Part shown: piece by piece, positions 8,910 through 17,638 of the stretch
How positions within the stretch are numbered: position 1 is the first letter of the stretch
Layout of the letters: each line of letters begins with the position of its first letter
Assembly: GCA_020638695.1 (NCBI GenBank)
Contig: JACKIB010000002.1
Location: 310,001 to 374,000 of the forward strand
Direction of reading: 5' to 3'
Source of the DNA: Planctomycetota bacterium
GTDB taxonomy: Bacteria > Planctomycetota > UBA1135 > UBA2386
Length of the DNA stretch: 64,000 nucleotides
Program-made: the position numbers and the translations under genes
Notes under the pieces: generated by a model
Seen by the model: only the letters and a program-made list of their open reading frames with translations
Told to the model about the DNA's origin: nothing
Databases searched by the model: none

Positions 8910-9344
8910 ATGCTCGCCCAGTTCGACTTCCGCGTCCTCGCCGACGTGAACGCGACCCTCAATGCCACCGCGCTGGTGCTGATCCTGACCGGCCTCTGGG
9001 CGATCAAGCGCAACCGACTCGGTCTGCACAAGGCGCTGATGCTCGCCGCGGCCCTGGTCTCCGCGCTGTTCCTGGTCAGCTACGTGGTCTACCACCTGAA
9101 CGCCGAAGCGGTGCGGTTCCGCGGCCAGGGCGCGATCCGGCCGCTGTACTTCACCATCCTGATCTCGCACGTGGTGCTCGCCGCGGTGCAGGTGCCGCTG
9201 ATCCTCACAACCATCGTGCTGGGTCTGCGCGACCGGCGCGCCGCGCACCGGCGCTGGGCGAAGATCACCGCACCCATCTGGGTGTACGTATCGTTCACCG
9301 GCGTCGCGGTGTACTACCTGCTCTACCACTACGCCCCGTCGTAA
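8910..9344 (+). CDS. DUF420 membrane protein, likely CtaM-type oxidase assembly factor
   Basis: The 144 residues have four membrane helices with conserved polar residues between them: YVVYHLNAEAVRF, ILISHVVLAAVQVPL, HRRWAKITAPIWVYVSFTGVAVYYLLY. This is the DUF420 (YozB-like) pattern; Staphylococcus aureus CtaM, needed for heme-A oxidase maturation, belongs to this family. The histidines at the membrane faces (YH, SH, HRRW, YHY) could bind heme or copper. Clustering with ctaA, ctaB and an ABC-2 exporter supports an assembly role. It starts one base after the permease stop and is the last gene of the operon. Confidence 0.85.
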   Translation: MLAQFDFRVLADVNATLNATALVLILTGLWAIKRNRLGLHKALMLAAALVSALFLVSYVVYHLNAEAVRFRGQGAIRPLYFTILISHVVLAAVQVPLILTTIVLGLRDRRAAHRRWAKITAPIWVYVSFTGVAVYYLLYHYAPS

Positions 9345-9359
9345 CCTCCCGGAGCAGCC

Positions 9360-11069
9360 ATGCTGCACACTCTCAACATCCGTGATCTGGCGCTGATCGA
9401 GCACGCGGAGCTGTCGTTCCACCACGGCTTCAACGTGCTGTCCGGGGAGACCGGCGGCGGCAAGTCGCTGGTGATCGCGGCGATGGAGTTGTTGCGTGGC
9501 GGACGGAGCCGGGCCGACCTGGTGCGGCACGGGGCGCGCGAGTTGCGGGTGGACGGCGAATTCCGGGTCGGCGGTGGCGGGCGGTGGAGCGGGGTGTTCG
9601 AGGTGCTGCGCGACACCTGCGGCATCGACCTCGAGGGCGAGGAGTTGATCGTCACGCGCATCGTCGACGCCAAGGGTCGCAGCAAGGCGCGGGTCAACGG
9701 CTACCCGGTCACCGTCACCGCGCTGCGGGAGCTCGGCGCGTGGTTGCTCGAGATCCACGGTCAGGGCGAGTCGCGCGCGTTGATGCGCCCCGAGATCCAG
9801 TGCGAAACGCTCGACGCCTTCGCCGGCACCGGAACCCTGCGTCACCGTTTCGCCGCCGCTCTCGGCGAGGCCCGCCGCACCCGCCAGCACATCGAAGAGG
9901 GCGCCGGTGGCGAGCGCGAACGGCAGGCGCGGGCGGAGTTCCTGCGCTACCAGCTGGGCGAGATGACGGCGCTGGACGTCCGTCCCGGCGAACTCGCCGA
10001 ACTCGACCAGGAGCACCGGATCCTGGCACATTCCGACCGGATGCGGGAGCTGCTGGAGAGCGCGCTGGATGCGCTGCAGGAACGCGACGCCAGCGCACTC
10101 GACCTGCTGCACCAAGCGGGTCGCGCCCTCGACAAGGCGGCACAGATCGACCGGGAACTCGCCGATGCCGCGGCGCTGGTCGCCGAGGCATCGGTCGGCG
10201 CGAGCGAGGCCTCGCGCGCGATCCAACACGGGCTGGCGCGGGTCGATGCCGACCCGACGCGGTTGGCGGCAGTCGAGGGTCGGCTGGCCGAATTGCGCCG
10301 TGCACTGCAGCGCTTCGGGCCGACCGAAGCGGACTTCACAACGCGCATGGCGGCGGCTCGCACGGAGCTCGACGAGCTGTCGTCGGAAGCGTTCGATCCG
10401 ATCGCACTGGCGGCGCGCCTGGCGGAGGAGACCGCGACCGTTGCGCAGCTCGGCGGCGAGCTGACCGAGGCGCGGCGCGCGGCCGCCGAGCGGTTCACCG
10501 CCGCGGTGGAACAGGAACTGGCGAGCCTCGGCATGCCCAGCACCGAACTCCGGGTCAGCATGGCCGAGCAACCCGCGGCCGAGCGGCTGCTCGACGAGGC
10601 GACCGCGTACGGCCCTGGCTCGCTCGACTTCACCGTTCGCGTCAACCCCGGTGAGCCACCCAAGTCGCTGCGCGAAACGGCCTCGGGTGGTGAGATGGCG
10701 CGTCTGGTGCTGTCGATCAAGAAGTGCCTGGCCGATCAGGACCGGGTGCCGTTCCTGGTGTTCGACGAAATCGACGCAGAGATCGGGGGACGACTCGGAC
10801 TGCAGGTGGGACGCAAGCTGCGCGAGGTCGCGGCCCACCACCAACTGCTGATCGTCACCCACTTGCCGCAGGTCGCGGCGTTCGGTGACGCGCACTTCAA
10901 GGTGCACAAATCGACCGACAAGAAGGCCGGCCGCACCATCAGTGCGATCGAGAAGCTGGGGCGCGCCGCCGCCGAACGCGAGCTCGCGGCGATGTCGGTC
11001 GGCGAGGACGTCGACCAGAAGGCGATCCGCGCCGCCCGACGGATGGTCGAGCAGGCGCAGGGTGGGTGA
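9360..11069 (+). CDS. recN: DNA repair protein RecN
   Basis: RecN is an SMC-like ATPase that acts early in double-strand-break repair. The 569 residues (family about 550) begin MLHTLNIRDLALIEHAEL, followed by Walker A GETGGGKS (29-36). A long coiled-coil arm with many Ala/Glu/Arg/Leu residues spans about 150-370. The C-terminal half of the ATPase head carries the signature SGGEMARLVLSIK, Walker B VPFLVFDEIDAEIGG and the D-loop/H-loop VTHLPQVAAF. The usual Walker A is GETGAGKS, so the Gly in place of Ala is a minor variant. It starts 15 bases after the DUF420 gene. Confidence 0.95.
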   Translation: MLHTLNIRDLALIEHAELSFHHGFNVLSGETGGGKSLVIAAMELLRGGRSRADLVRHGARELRVDGEFRVGGGGRWSGVFEVLRDTCGIDLEGEELIVTRIVDAKGRSKARVNGYPVTVTALRELGAWLLEIHGQGESRALMRPEIQCETLDAFAGTGTLRHRFAAALGEARRTRQHIEEGAGGERERQARAEFLRYQLGEMTALDVRPGELAELDQEHRILAHSDRMRELLESALDALQERDASALDLLHQAGRALDKAAQIDRELADAAALVAEASVGASEASRAIQHGLARVDADPTRLAAVEGRLAELRRALQRFGPTEADFTTRMAAARTELDELSSEAFDPIALAARLAEETATVAQLGGELTEARRAAAERFTAAVEQELASLGMPSTELRVSMAEQPAAERLLDEATAYGPGSLDFTVRVNPGEPPKSLRETASGGEMARLVLSIKKCLADQDRVPFLVFDEIDAEIGGRLGLQVGRKLREVAAHHQLLIVTHLPQVAAFGDAHFKVHKSTDKKAGRTISAIEKLGRAAAERELAAMSVGEDVDQKAIRAARRMVEQAQGG

Positions 11070-11123
11070 CCGCGGGCCAGCGAGTGGTAACGGTGCGACG
11101 GCGCAGCTAAACATGGCGCCTTC

Positions 11124-12089
11124 GTGAACCTCACCGAACTCAAGCCCTGCGTGTTGGAGCGCCGCATCCTGCCGAAGGTCTGGGGCGGACGAGCCCTCGA
11201 GTCGGTGCTCGACCTGCGGCTGCCACCCGGCGAGGCAATCGGCGAGACTTGGGAGCTGTTCGACCGGCCGGATGGCTCCAGTCGGCTCCGCGGCAGCGAG
11301 GTGACCCTGCGCGAGTTGATGGAGTTCGACTCCGCCGGACTGCTCGGCCGCGGTGTACGCCCGGCGCCGGGCGGCTACTTCCCCCTGCTGCTCAAGTACA
11401 TCGACGCCGCCGATCGGCTGTCGGTGCAGGTGCACCCGGACGACCTCCGCGCCCGCGAGGAGGGCGACTCCGGCAAGACCGAGGCCTGGGTCGTGCTGCA
11501 CGCCGGACCGGACGCGCGCATCGTCTGCGGCCTGCGCGAGGGCGTATCGGCCGAGCAGCTTGCGGCAGTCGCCCACACCGCGGACGTGGAGCAGCTGCTC
11601 GCCAGCCATCGGCCCGCGGTCGGCGACACGTTCTTCGTCCCCGCGGGGACGGTGCACGCGATCGGCCCGGACGTGGTGGTGTTCGAGGTGCAGCAGAACT
11701 CCGACATCACCTACCGGCTCTACGACTGGGGTCGGCCGCGCGAGACCCACCTCGAGAAGGCGCTGGAAGCGACCCGGGTCGGGCCGCCGGAACCGGGCGG
11801 CCGAGCGCAGATCGATGCCGACACCGAGTGGCTGTTCCGCAACCCGCACTTCACCACCCGCCGCGTGGTCGTTCGTAATCCGGCGTCGCTCGGCACCGAA
11901 GGTACGTTCAAGACCCTGTCGGTGGTCGGCGGCCGCGGCACGCTCGGTTGGCACAGCGGTGGCGCAGAACCGCCGCTGCTGCTGCAACTCGGCGACACGG
12001 TACTGGTGCCGGCGAGCACCGGCGTGGTGTTCCTCTCGCCAATCGGGGCGATGACCGTGCTGGTCTGCGGACCTGGAGTGACCCGCTGA
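11124..12089 (+). CDS. manA: Mannose-6-phosphate isomerase, class I
   Basis: The enzyme interconverts fructose-6-phosphate and mannose-6-phosphate, feeding GDP-mannose and surface polysaccharide synthesis. The 321-residue length matches the short, Bacillus-type class I enzymes. The cupin zinc site is visible as VQVHPDD (Gln102, His104), the Glu in GKTEAWVV and the His in FFVPAGTVHAIG. The motif LLKYIDAADRLSVQVHPDD is characteristic. The start is GTG 11124 (GTGAACCTC). Its TGA overlaps the ATG of the pseudouridine synthase gene by one base (TGATG). Confidence 0.92.
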   Translation: MNLTELKPCVLERRILPKVWGGRALESVLDLRLPPGEAIGETWELFDRPDGSSRLRGSEVTLRELMEFDSAGLLGRGVRPAPGGYFPLLLKYIDAADRLSVQVHPDDLRAREEGDSGKTEAWVVLHAGPDARIVCGLREGVSAEQLAAVAHTADVEQLLASHRPAVGDTFFVPAGTVHAIGPDVVVFEVQQNSDITYRLYDWGRPRETHLEKALEATRVGPPEPGGRAQIDADTEWLFRNPHFTTRRVVVRNPASLGTEGTFKTLSVVGGRGTLGWHSGGAEPPLLLQLGDTVLVPASTGVVFLSPIGAMTVLVCGPGVTR

Positions 12090-13006
12090 TGGCAACCCGC
12101 CGACCTGCGAAGAAGACGCCGTCCCGCCCCGCGAAGCGCCCCACTTCTCCCCGAGGCAAGCCGTCCGCGGCCCGCGGCAAGAAGGCTGCCGAGGAAAAGC
12201 CCGCATCGCGGCGCGTGCACAAGCCCAAGGCCCTTCGCGTCACGCCGCTTCCCGGCGCGGTCGAGTCCGATGGCAAGTTGCGGCTCAACCGGTTCCTCGC
12301 CACCGCAGGGGTGTGCAGCCGGCGCGCCGCGGACGAGCTGATCGGCTCGGGCCGCGTGACGGTCAACGGCACCTCGGTGCGTGAACTCGGTGTGCGCGTC
12401 GATCCCGCGCGCGACGACGTCCAGGTCGACGGCCAGAAGGTCGAGCCGGAGCGCAAGGTCTACGTGCTGTTCAACAAGCCCAAGGGCGTGGTGTGCACCA
12501 ACGCGCGGAACGAGCAGCGGCCGCGAGCCATCGACTTCCTCGAGCAGGTGCGCGGACGGATCTACACGATCGGTCGACTCGACGCGGATTCCGAAGGCTT
12601 GATCCTGCTGACCAACGACGGCGACTTCGCGCAGGAGATGGCGCACCCGTCGTTCGGGGTTCCCAAGACCTACGCGATCCTGGTGCGGGGTTCGGTGGAC
12701 GACCGCGCACTGACCAAGGCGCGCGGCGGCGTGTGGCTCAGTGACGGCCGCACCTCCGGCGCGAGCATCCACGTCGAACGACGCGGCCGCGACAAGACCT
12801 ACCTCAAGGTGATCATTCGCGAGGGCAAGAATCGCGAGCTGCGGCGGGTGTTCGCCAAGCTCGGTTTCCCGGTGCTGACGCTCAAGCGGGTGCGCATCGG
12901 CCCGCTCAACCTGCACCGGCTGCGCGAGGGCGCGCACCGCTTCTTGAAGCCCACCGAGATCACCGAGCTGCGTCGCATCGCCCGTGAAGGGCTCGGAGGT
13001 TCGTGA
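12089..13006 (+). CDS. Pseudouridine synthase, RsuA/RluB family
   Basis: The protein isomerises a specific uridine in rRNA. The first 60 or so of its 305 residues are a Lys/Arg/Pro-rich basic extension (ATRRPAKKTPSRPAKRP). An S4 RNA-binding domain follows (about 66-110, LRLNRFLATAGVCSRRAADELI), then the catalytic domain with the Asp in GRLDADSEGLILLTNDGDF and the KTYAILVRG and EGKNRELRRVFAKLG motifs. It resembles RluB (23S U2605) more than RsuA, but the substrate cannot be fixed from sequence. It overlaps manA by one base and the following M16 peptidase gene by one to four bases, so the three may be co-translated. Confidence 0.9.
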   Translation: MATRRPAKKTPSRPAKRPTSPRGKPSAARGKKAAEEKPASRRVHKPKALRVTPLPGAVESDGKLRLNRFLATAGVCSRRAADELIGSGRVTVNGTSVRELGVRVDPARDDVQVDGQKVEPERKVYVLFNKPKGVVCTNARNEQRPRAIDFLEQVRGRIYTIGRLDADSEGLILLTNDGDFAQEMAHPSFGVPKTYAILVRGSVDDRALTKARGGVWLSDGRTSGASIHVERRGRDKTYLKVIIREGKNRELRRVFAKLGFPVLTLKRVRIGPLNLHRLREGAHRFLKPTEITELRRIAREGLGGS

Positions 13007-14286
13007 TGGTTCCCGACGTACACGAGTTGGCATTGTCCAACGGACTGCGTGCGCTGCTGGTGCGGCGCTCGTCCCTACCCGTCGTGGCCAGCTCCATCTG
13101 GTACCGGGTCGGATCGCGCGACGAGCGGACCGGCGAGACCGGCTTGTCGCACTTCCTCGAACACATGATGTTCAAGGGGACCGACCGCTACGCCAAGGGC
13201 GAGATCGATCTGCTGACCAGCCGGATGGGCGGCAGCAACAACGCGTTCACCGACAACGACCTCACGGGGTACTACTTCTCGCTCGCCTCCGACCGGTGGG
13301 AGACCGCGCTGGAGATCGAAGCCAGCCGAATGCGCAACTGCCTGCTCGACGCGGCAGAGTTCGCCGCGGAGAAGAACGTGGTACTCGAGGAAATGGCGAT
13401 GGGCGAGGACGACCCGTGGACCTCGATCTACCGGCGCACCGAGTCGCTGGTGTACCAGGTGCACCCGTACCACCATCCGATCATCGGTTGGCGCCAGGAC
13501 ATCGAACGGGTCCCGGTCGAGACGATGCGTGGCTACTACCGGCGCAACTACGGGCCGGACCGCGCCACGCTGGTGATCGTCGGCGACATCGACCTCGACC
13601 GCACCGAGGGGCGCATCCACGAGTTGTTCGGCGGTGAGCAGCCGATCGGCGGCGTGCGCGAGGCGGTGCTCGGCGAACCGGAGCCGGAGGGCGACCGGCG
13701 GGCGACGATTCGCACCCCAGGAACCACCACTCGGTTGGCGATCGCCGCGCAGACCTGCCGGATGGGCGAAGACGACGACTTCACTCTCGACGTGCTGTCC
13801 TGCGTGTTGGCCAACGGCAAGGCCAGCCGACTGTTCCGCGACATGGTCCTCGAGCAACAGTTGGTCAGCGAAGTCGGCACGGTGAACGAACCACGCCTCG
13901 ATCCGGGCGCGTTTTGGTTCACGTTCGAGCTGTCCCCGGGAGTGGAGCCGACCCGCGTCGAGGACGCGCTGCGCGCCCAACTGCGTCAGGTCGAAGAACA
14001 CGGGGTCAGCGACGAGGAACTTCGTCGCGCGCGCACGCAACTGACTTCGGCATTCCTGTTCGAGGAAGAGACGGCGCTCGACTCGGCGCTGCGGATCGGC
14101 CGGTGGGACGCGCAGTGCCGCGGCGGCTACCGGCGGCTCGCCGAAGTCGAGACGCGCTACGCCGCGGTCGACTCGGCGCGCCTGCAGTCGGCGGTCGCCC
14201 GCTACCTGTCGCCGATGACCTGGAACGTGGTCACCTCGCTCCCCGGCGGCGACGCCGAACGTGGCAACGGGGCCGGCGATGCGTGA
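13003..14286 (+). CDS. M16 zinc peptidase, catalytic subunit
   Basis: This is an insulinase/processing-peptidase family protein of 427 residues, made of two M16 halves. The inverted zinc motif is intact: HFLEH (His50, Glu53, His54 counted from the GTG start), with the third ligand expected in the EKNVVLEEM segment about 75 residues later. The start is GTG 13003 or ATG 13006; GGAGG at 12995-12999 sits at good spacing for the ATG. It lacks a signal peptide, so it is probably cytoplasmic. It overlaps the next gene, an inactive M16 paralogue, by eight bases, a pattern typical of heterodimeric bacterial M16B peptidases. Confidence 0.9.
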   Translation: MMVPDVHELALSNGLRALLVRRSSLPVVASSIWYRVGSRDERTGETGLSHFLEHMMFKGTDRYAKGEIDLLTSRMGGSNNAFTDNDLTGYYFSLASDRWETALEIEASRMRNCLLDAAEFAAEKNVVLEEMAMGEDDPWTSIYRRTESLVYQVHPYHHPIIGWRQDIERVPVETMRGYYRRNYGPDRATLVIVGDIDLDRTEGRIHELFGGEQPIGGVREAVLGEPEPEGDRRATIRTPGTTTRLAIAAQTCRMGEDDDFTLDVLSCVLANGKASRLFRDMVLEQQLVSEVGTVNEPRLDPGAFWFTFELSPGVEPTRVEDALRAQLRQVEEHGVSDEELRRARTQLTSAFLFEEETALDSALRIGRWDAQCRGGYRRLAEVETRYAAVDSARLQSAVARYLSPMTWNVVTSLPGGDAERGNGAGDA

Positions 14287-15523
14287 GCTCGATCTGCAGA
14301 TCGCGGAGCGGCTCCTCGACAACGGGCTGACGGTGATCGCAGTGCGCAACCCGACTGCGCAGACGTTCGCCGCCAGCGCGGTGCTCGACGTCGACATGCG
14401 CGACGAACAGGAAGCCGAACGCGGGCTCGCCTACTTGATCGGCGAGTGCTTCGACGAAGGAACCCGACGCCGCTCCGGGGTCGAGCTCGCGCAGGCACTC
14501 GACGACATCGGCTGCAGCCTCGCTGGCCATTGTTCGGGTGCCGCAGTCACCGGTCCGGCGAAGGACGCCGAGCCGGCGCTGGCGCTGCTGCGCGAAGTGC
14601 TGTTCGAGCCATCGTTCCCGGCGCGCGAGGTCGCGCGGGTAAAGGACGAGATTCGTCAGGAGATCGAAGTCGATCTGGCCGACCCGCGGGCCGTGGCCCA
14701 GCAGCGGTTCCGTCGCGAAGTGTACGGACCACACCCCTACGCCCACCCCGAGTACGGCTCCGCGGAGCACATCGCACGGCATGACCCCGAGGCTTTGCAC
14801 GGGTTCCATCGCCGCTGGTACGTGCCTCGTCGTGGATACGTGGCACTCGCCGGTCCGCTCGAGCTGGATCGCGGGCTCGACGTACTCGCGGCCGAGTTCG
14901 CCGGACTGGAGGGCACGGCCACGGACCACCGGCCGGCGCCCGAGCCGGGATTGCCCGAGCCGTCCAACGTGCACCTGGCGATGGAGCGCGAGCAGGTGCA
15001 CGTGTTCGTCGGTCACCCTGGAATCCGCCGTACCGACCCCGACTACCACGCGCTCGTGGTGATGGACCACATCCTCGGCAGCGGGCCGGGTTTCACCGCG
15101 CGGATCCCGCGCCGCCTGCGCGACGAACAGGGGCTGTGCTACACGGTGCACGCCTCGATCAGCCACACCGCCGGCGAGGAGCCCGGGACGTTCGCCGCCT
15201 ACATCGGCACGAGCCCCGCGCACCGCGACCGCGCGATCGCCGGCTTCCTGGAGGAGATCGAGCGCATTCGGCAGGACCTGCCGGACGAAACCGAGCTGGT
15301 CGACGTGCGGGACTACCTGACCGGGAGCTACGTGTTCTCGTTCGAGCGGAACGCGCAGCTGGCGCGCCACGTGATTCGCGCCAAGCGTCTGGGTCTCGGC
15401 TTCGACCACCTGGAGGAATACCCCGAGCGCATCCGCGCGGTGACCCGCGAAGACGTGCTGCGCGTCGCGCGGGCGCACCTGCACCCCGACCACATGGTGC
15501 GCGTGAGCGCCGGAGGAAGCTGA
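14279..15523 (+). CDS. M16 peptidase-like protein, non-catalytic subunit
   Basis: The 414 residues align along their length with the M16 fold (LDNGLTVIAVRNP near the start; GPGFTARIPRRLRDEQGLCYTV in the second half). At the zinc-motif position it reads LAYLIGECFDEGT, so both His ligands are missing. The second half keeps the R-Y type pair (Arg in RIPRRLR, CYTVHA) that contacts substrate in the partner subunit. Together with the upstream gene it probably forms an active/inactive heterodimer. The ATG at 14279 is preferred over an earlier in-frame start at 14261 because the first gene ends at 14286 and this spacing gives the shorter overlap. Confidence 0.88.
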   Translation: MRELDLQIAERLLDNGLTVIAVRNPTAQTFAASAVLDVDMRDEQEAERGLAYLIGECFDEGTRRRSGVELAQALDDIGCSLAGHCSGAAVTGPAKDAEPALALLREVLFEPSFPAREVARVKDEIRQEIEVDLADPRAVAQQRFRREVYGPHPYAHPEYGSAEHIARHDPEALHGFHRRWYVPRRGYVALAGPLELDRGLDVLAAEFAGLEGTATDHRPAPEPGLPEPSNVHLAMEREQVHVFVGHPGIRRTDPDYHALVVMDHILGSGPGFTARIPRRLRDEQGLCYTVHASISHTAGEEPGTFAAYIGTSPAHRDRAIAGFLEEIERIRQDLPDETELVDVRDYLTGSYVFSFERNAQLARHVIRAKRLGLGFDHLEEYPERIRAVTREDVLRVARAHLHPDHMVRVSAGGS

Positions 15524-15526
15524 ACG

Positions 15527-16282
15527 ATGTCCTACTGCCAATCCACCATCGCTTGGCCGATCGTGCTGGGTCTCGCCGCGTGCAGTCCGATGACACCAGG
15601 CGGCGCCGCACCCGAGTCACGCCCTTCGAGCCCGGCCGACAGCGCCGACCAGTACCGCACCGCCCGACTGTGGATGGTGCGTGAACAGATCGAGCTGCGC
15701 GGCGTGTCCGACGGCGCCGTGCTCGGCGCGATGCGCAAGGTGCCCCGGCATCGCTTCGTCCCGGCTGATTCGGCGGAATCCGCCTACCAGGACCGGCCGT
15801 TGCCGATCGGTGACGACCAGACCATCTCGCAGCCGTACATCGTCGCATTCATGACCGCCGCACTGCAGCTGCGCCCCACCTCGCGCGTGCTGGAGGTCGG
15901 CACCGGATCGGGCTACCAGGCGGCGGTGCTCGCCGAAGTCTGTCGCGAGGTCTACTCGATCGAGATCGTGGAGAACCTGGCGAACCAGGCCCGCAAGACC
16001 CTCGGTGAGCTGGGCTACCGCAACGTCCACGTGCGCGCGGGCGACGGCTACCGCGGGTGGCCCGAGCACGCGCCGTTCGACGCGATCGTGGTGACTGCCG
16101 CGCCGGAACATGTTCCCCAACCGCTGCTCGATCAACTCGCGGTGGGCGGTCGGATGGTCCTACCGGTCGGCGGGGCGCGACAGGAACTGGTGATCCTGGA
16201 GAAGACCGCTGCGGGAACCACCCGCCGCTCGGTGCTGCCGGTGCGCTTCGTGCCGATGACCGGCGAGGCGCGCCGCCGCTGA
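15527..16282 (+). CDS. pcm: Protein-L-isoaspartate O-methyltransferase with a lipoprotein signal
   Basis: PCMT methylates isoaspartyl residues in aged proteins to start their repair. The 251 residues carry the family's VPRHRFVP-like N-terminal motif (PRHRFVPAD), QTISQPYIVAFMTAAL, the SAM motif VLEVGTGSGYQAAVLAEV and DAIVVTAAPEHVPQPL. Unlike cytoplasmic PCMT of about 210 residues, it has a hydrophobic N-terminus ending LGLAACSP with Cys19, a good lipobox, then a Pro/Ser linker. It is therefore probably an outer-facing lipoprotein; SAM supply in the periplasm would then be a puzzle. GGAGGA at 15513-15518 is a good ribosome-binding site. It follows the M16 pair by three bases. Confidence 0.88.
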   Translation: MSYCQSTIAWPIVLGLAACSPMTPGGAAPESRPSSPADSADQYRTARLWMVREQIELRGVSDGAVLGAMRKVPRHRFVPADSAESAYQDRPLPIGDDQTISQPYIVAFMTAALQLRPTSRVLEVGTGSGYQAAVLAEVCREVYSIEIVENLANQARKTLGELGYRNVHVRAGDGYRGWPEHAPFDAIVVTAAPEHVPQPLLDQLAVGGRMVLPVGGARQELVILEKTAAGTTRRSVLPVRFVPMTGEARRR

Positions 16283-16288
16283 CCCGGC

Positions 16289-17554
16289 TCAGCCGGTGGG
16301 CACGCTCCGCACCGCGTCTGCCCCGACTTCGTCTTCGGGCCGCCGGCGGATCGCGGTTCCGAACACGTAGTTCACCACCGGCAGGCCGAGTACCAGGCCC
16401 CAAATGCCGAAGATCTTGCCGCCGACCGTGAGCACGATCAGCACCATCACCGCATTCATGCGCAGGTGATGGCCGAAGATCTTGGGGTTCAGGAAGTAGG
16501 CCTCGATGAAGTGGATCACGGTGATCAACCCGATGGCGATCACCATCGACTGCAGGCCACCCTTCTGCAACGCCAACAAACAGATCGGGGCTGAGCTGAT
16601 GAACACACCGGCGACCGGGATGAAGCTACAGAAGAACACCACGGTGGCCAGGAACACCACGTTCGGCAGCCCCATGATGGTGATGCCGATCGCGGTCAGC
16701 GTCGTATTGCAGATCGCGATGATCAGCTGCGCCTCGAGCGCCCTCCCGAGCACCCTGCCGAACTCGTAGATGTTGTCGGCGACCTCTTCGTAGATGAAGT
16801 CGAGTCGGGTGTTTGCCAATCCCGCTACCGATTTGCGCAGGATGGGTAGGTCGAGCACGATCAGGAACGAGAACAAGAGCGACAGCAGGAACGCCGAAGA
16901 GACTCCGAAGATGCTGGACGCCAGGTGCAGCAGCACGCCCTTCACCTCGAGGTTGCTGACCCAGCTGGAGACCAACGCTGGCAGCGGCTCGCCGGATTGA
17001 GTCCCCGGACGCTCGTCACCGTTCCGCGGCGCATCCAAGCCCGGAGATTGGAGTGGGCGCGGCGATCGTGTATCGGCATGCCCGCCGAGCGGCGCGCCGG
17101 CTCGCCCTGACGTGGGCTCGTGCGTCTCGGTCGCGCTGTGCGGGCCCTTCTTCACGCTGTCGACGACCAGGTTGCGGAGCCACGGCATGTTCTCCGAGAA
17201 CTTGTAGATCGCCCGGTCGGCGTCGGCCATGTAGGTCGGGTGGTCGCGGATCACCGTCGACGTCTGTTCCTGAACGTGCGGCACCACGAAGTAGAACGTG
17301 CCGGTGATCAACCCCAGGAACACCACCGCGACCAATACCACCCGATAGATGCGGTTCGGGAAGCGATGCGCCAGTCCGTCGACCCCGTGGCTCTGCACGT
17401 AGGCGAACACGAACGTCAGGAAGATCAGCAGGAAGAACGGCCGGAGGATGTACAGGATCGTGATCAGCAGTCCCCAGACGAACAACCGCGTGCCGAGCGA
17501 GAAGATGCGGTCCCAGGGCGCGGGTAGCTGCTGGAACTTCTCCGACTTTGGCAT
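16289..17554 (-). CDS. AI-2E family (PerM-like) membrane transporter
   Basis: The 421 residues have the AI-2E/PerM arrangement: two or three N-terminal helices (LFVWGLLITILYILRPFFLLIFLTF), a soluble loop, then five helices with the family's FIPVAGVFISSAPICLLAL and GLPVVNYVF segments. Family members export small molecules or act as antiporters; the substrate here is not predictable. Residues about 136-190 are a Pro/Gly/Ser/Arg-rich low-complexity insertion (SGRAGAPLGGHADTRS) between the soluble loop and the second helix group, absent from typical members. It converges with pcm across six bases. Confidence 0.87.
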   Translation of the reverse strand: MPKSEKFQQLPAPWDRIFSLGTRLFVWGLLITILYILRPFFLLIFLTFVFAYVQSHGVDGLAHRFPNRIYRVVLVAVVFLGLITGTFYFVVPHVQEQTSTVIRDHPTYMADADRAIYKFSENMPWLRNLVVDSVKKGPHSATETHEPTSGRAGAPLGGHADTRSPRPLQSPGLDAPRNGDERPGTQSGEPLPALVSSWVSNLEVKGVLLHLASSIFGVSSAFLLSLLFSFLIVLDLPILRKSVAGLANTRLDFIYEEVADNIYEFGRVLGRALEAQLIIAICNTTLTAIGITIMGLPNVVFLATVVFFCSFIPVAGVFISSAPICLLALQKGGLQSMVIAIGLITVIHFIEAYFLNPKIFGHHLRMNAVMVLIVLTVGGKIFGIWGLVLGLPVVNYVFGTAIRRRPEDEVGADAVRSVPTG

Positions 17555-17638
17555 GCCGCAGTTCTACCGAGAGCCGATCGGCGAAGCGCCGAGGCAGCGG
17601 CCCTTTTTGCCGTTCGAGATCCGGGTCGATCCCGCGGG

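Noticed and set aside
8829..12206. Minus-strand frame of 1125 codons
   Set aside because: Antisense to recN, manA and the DUF420 gene, whose products have clear catalytic motifs; the frame is His/Arg/Gln-rich.
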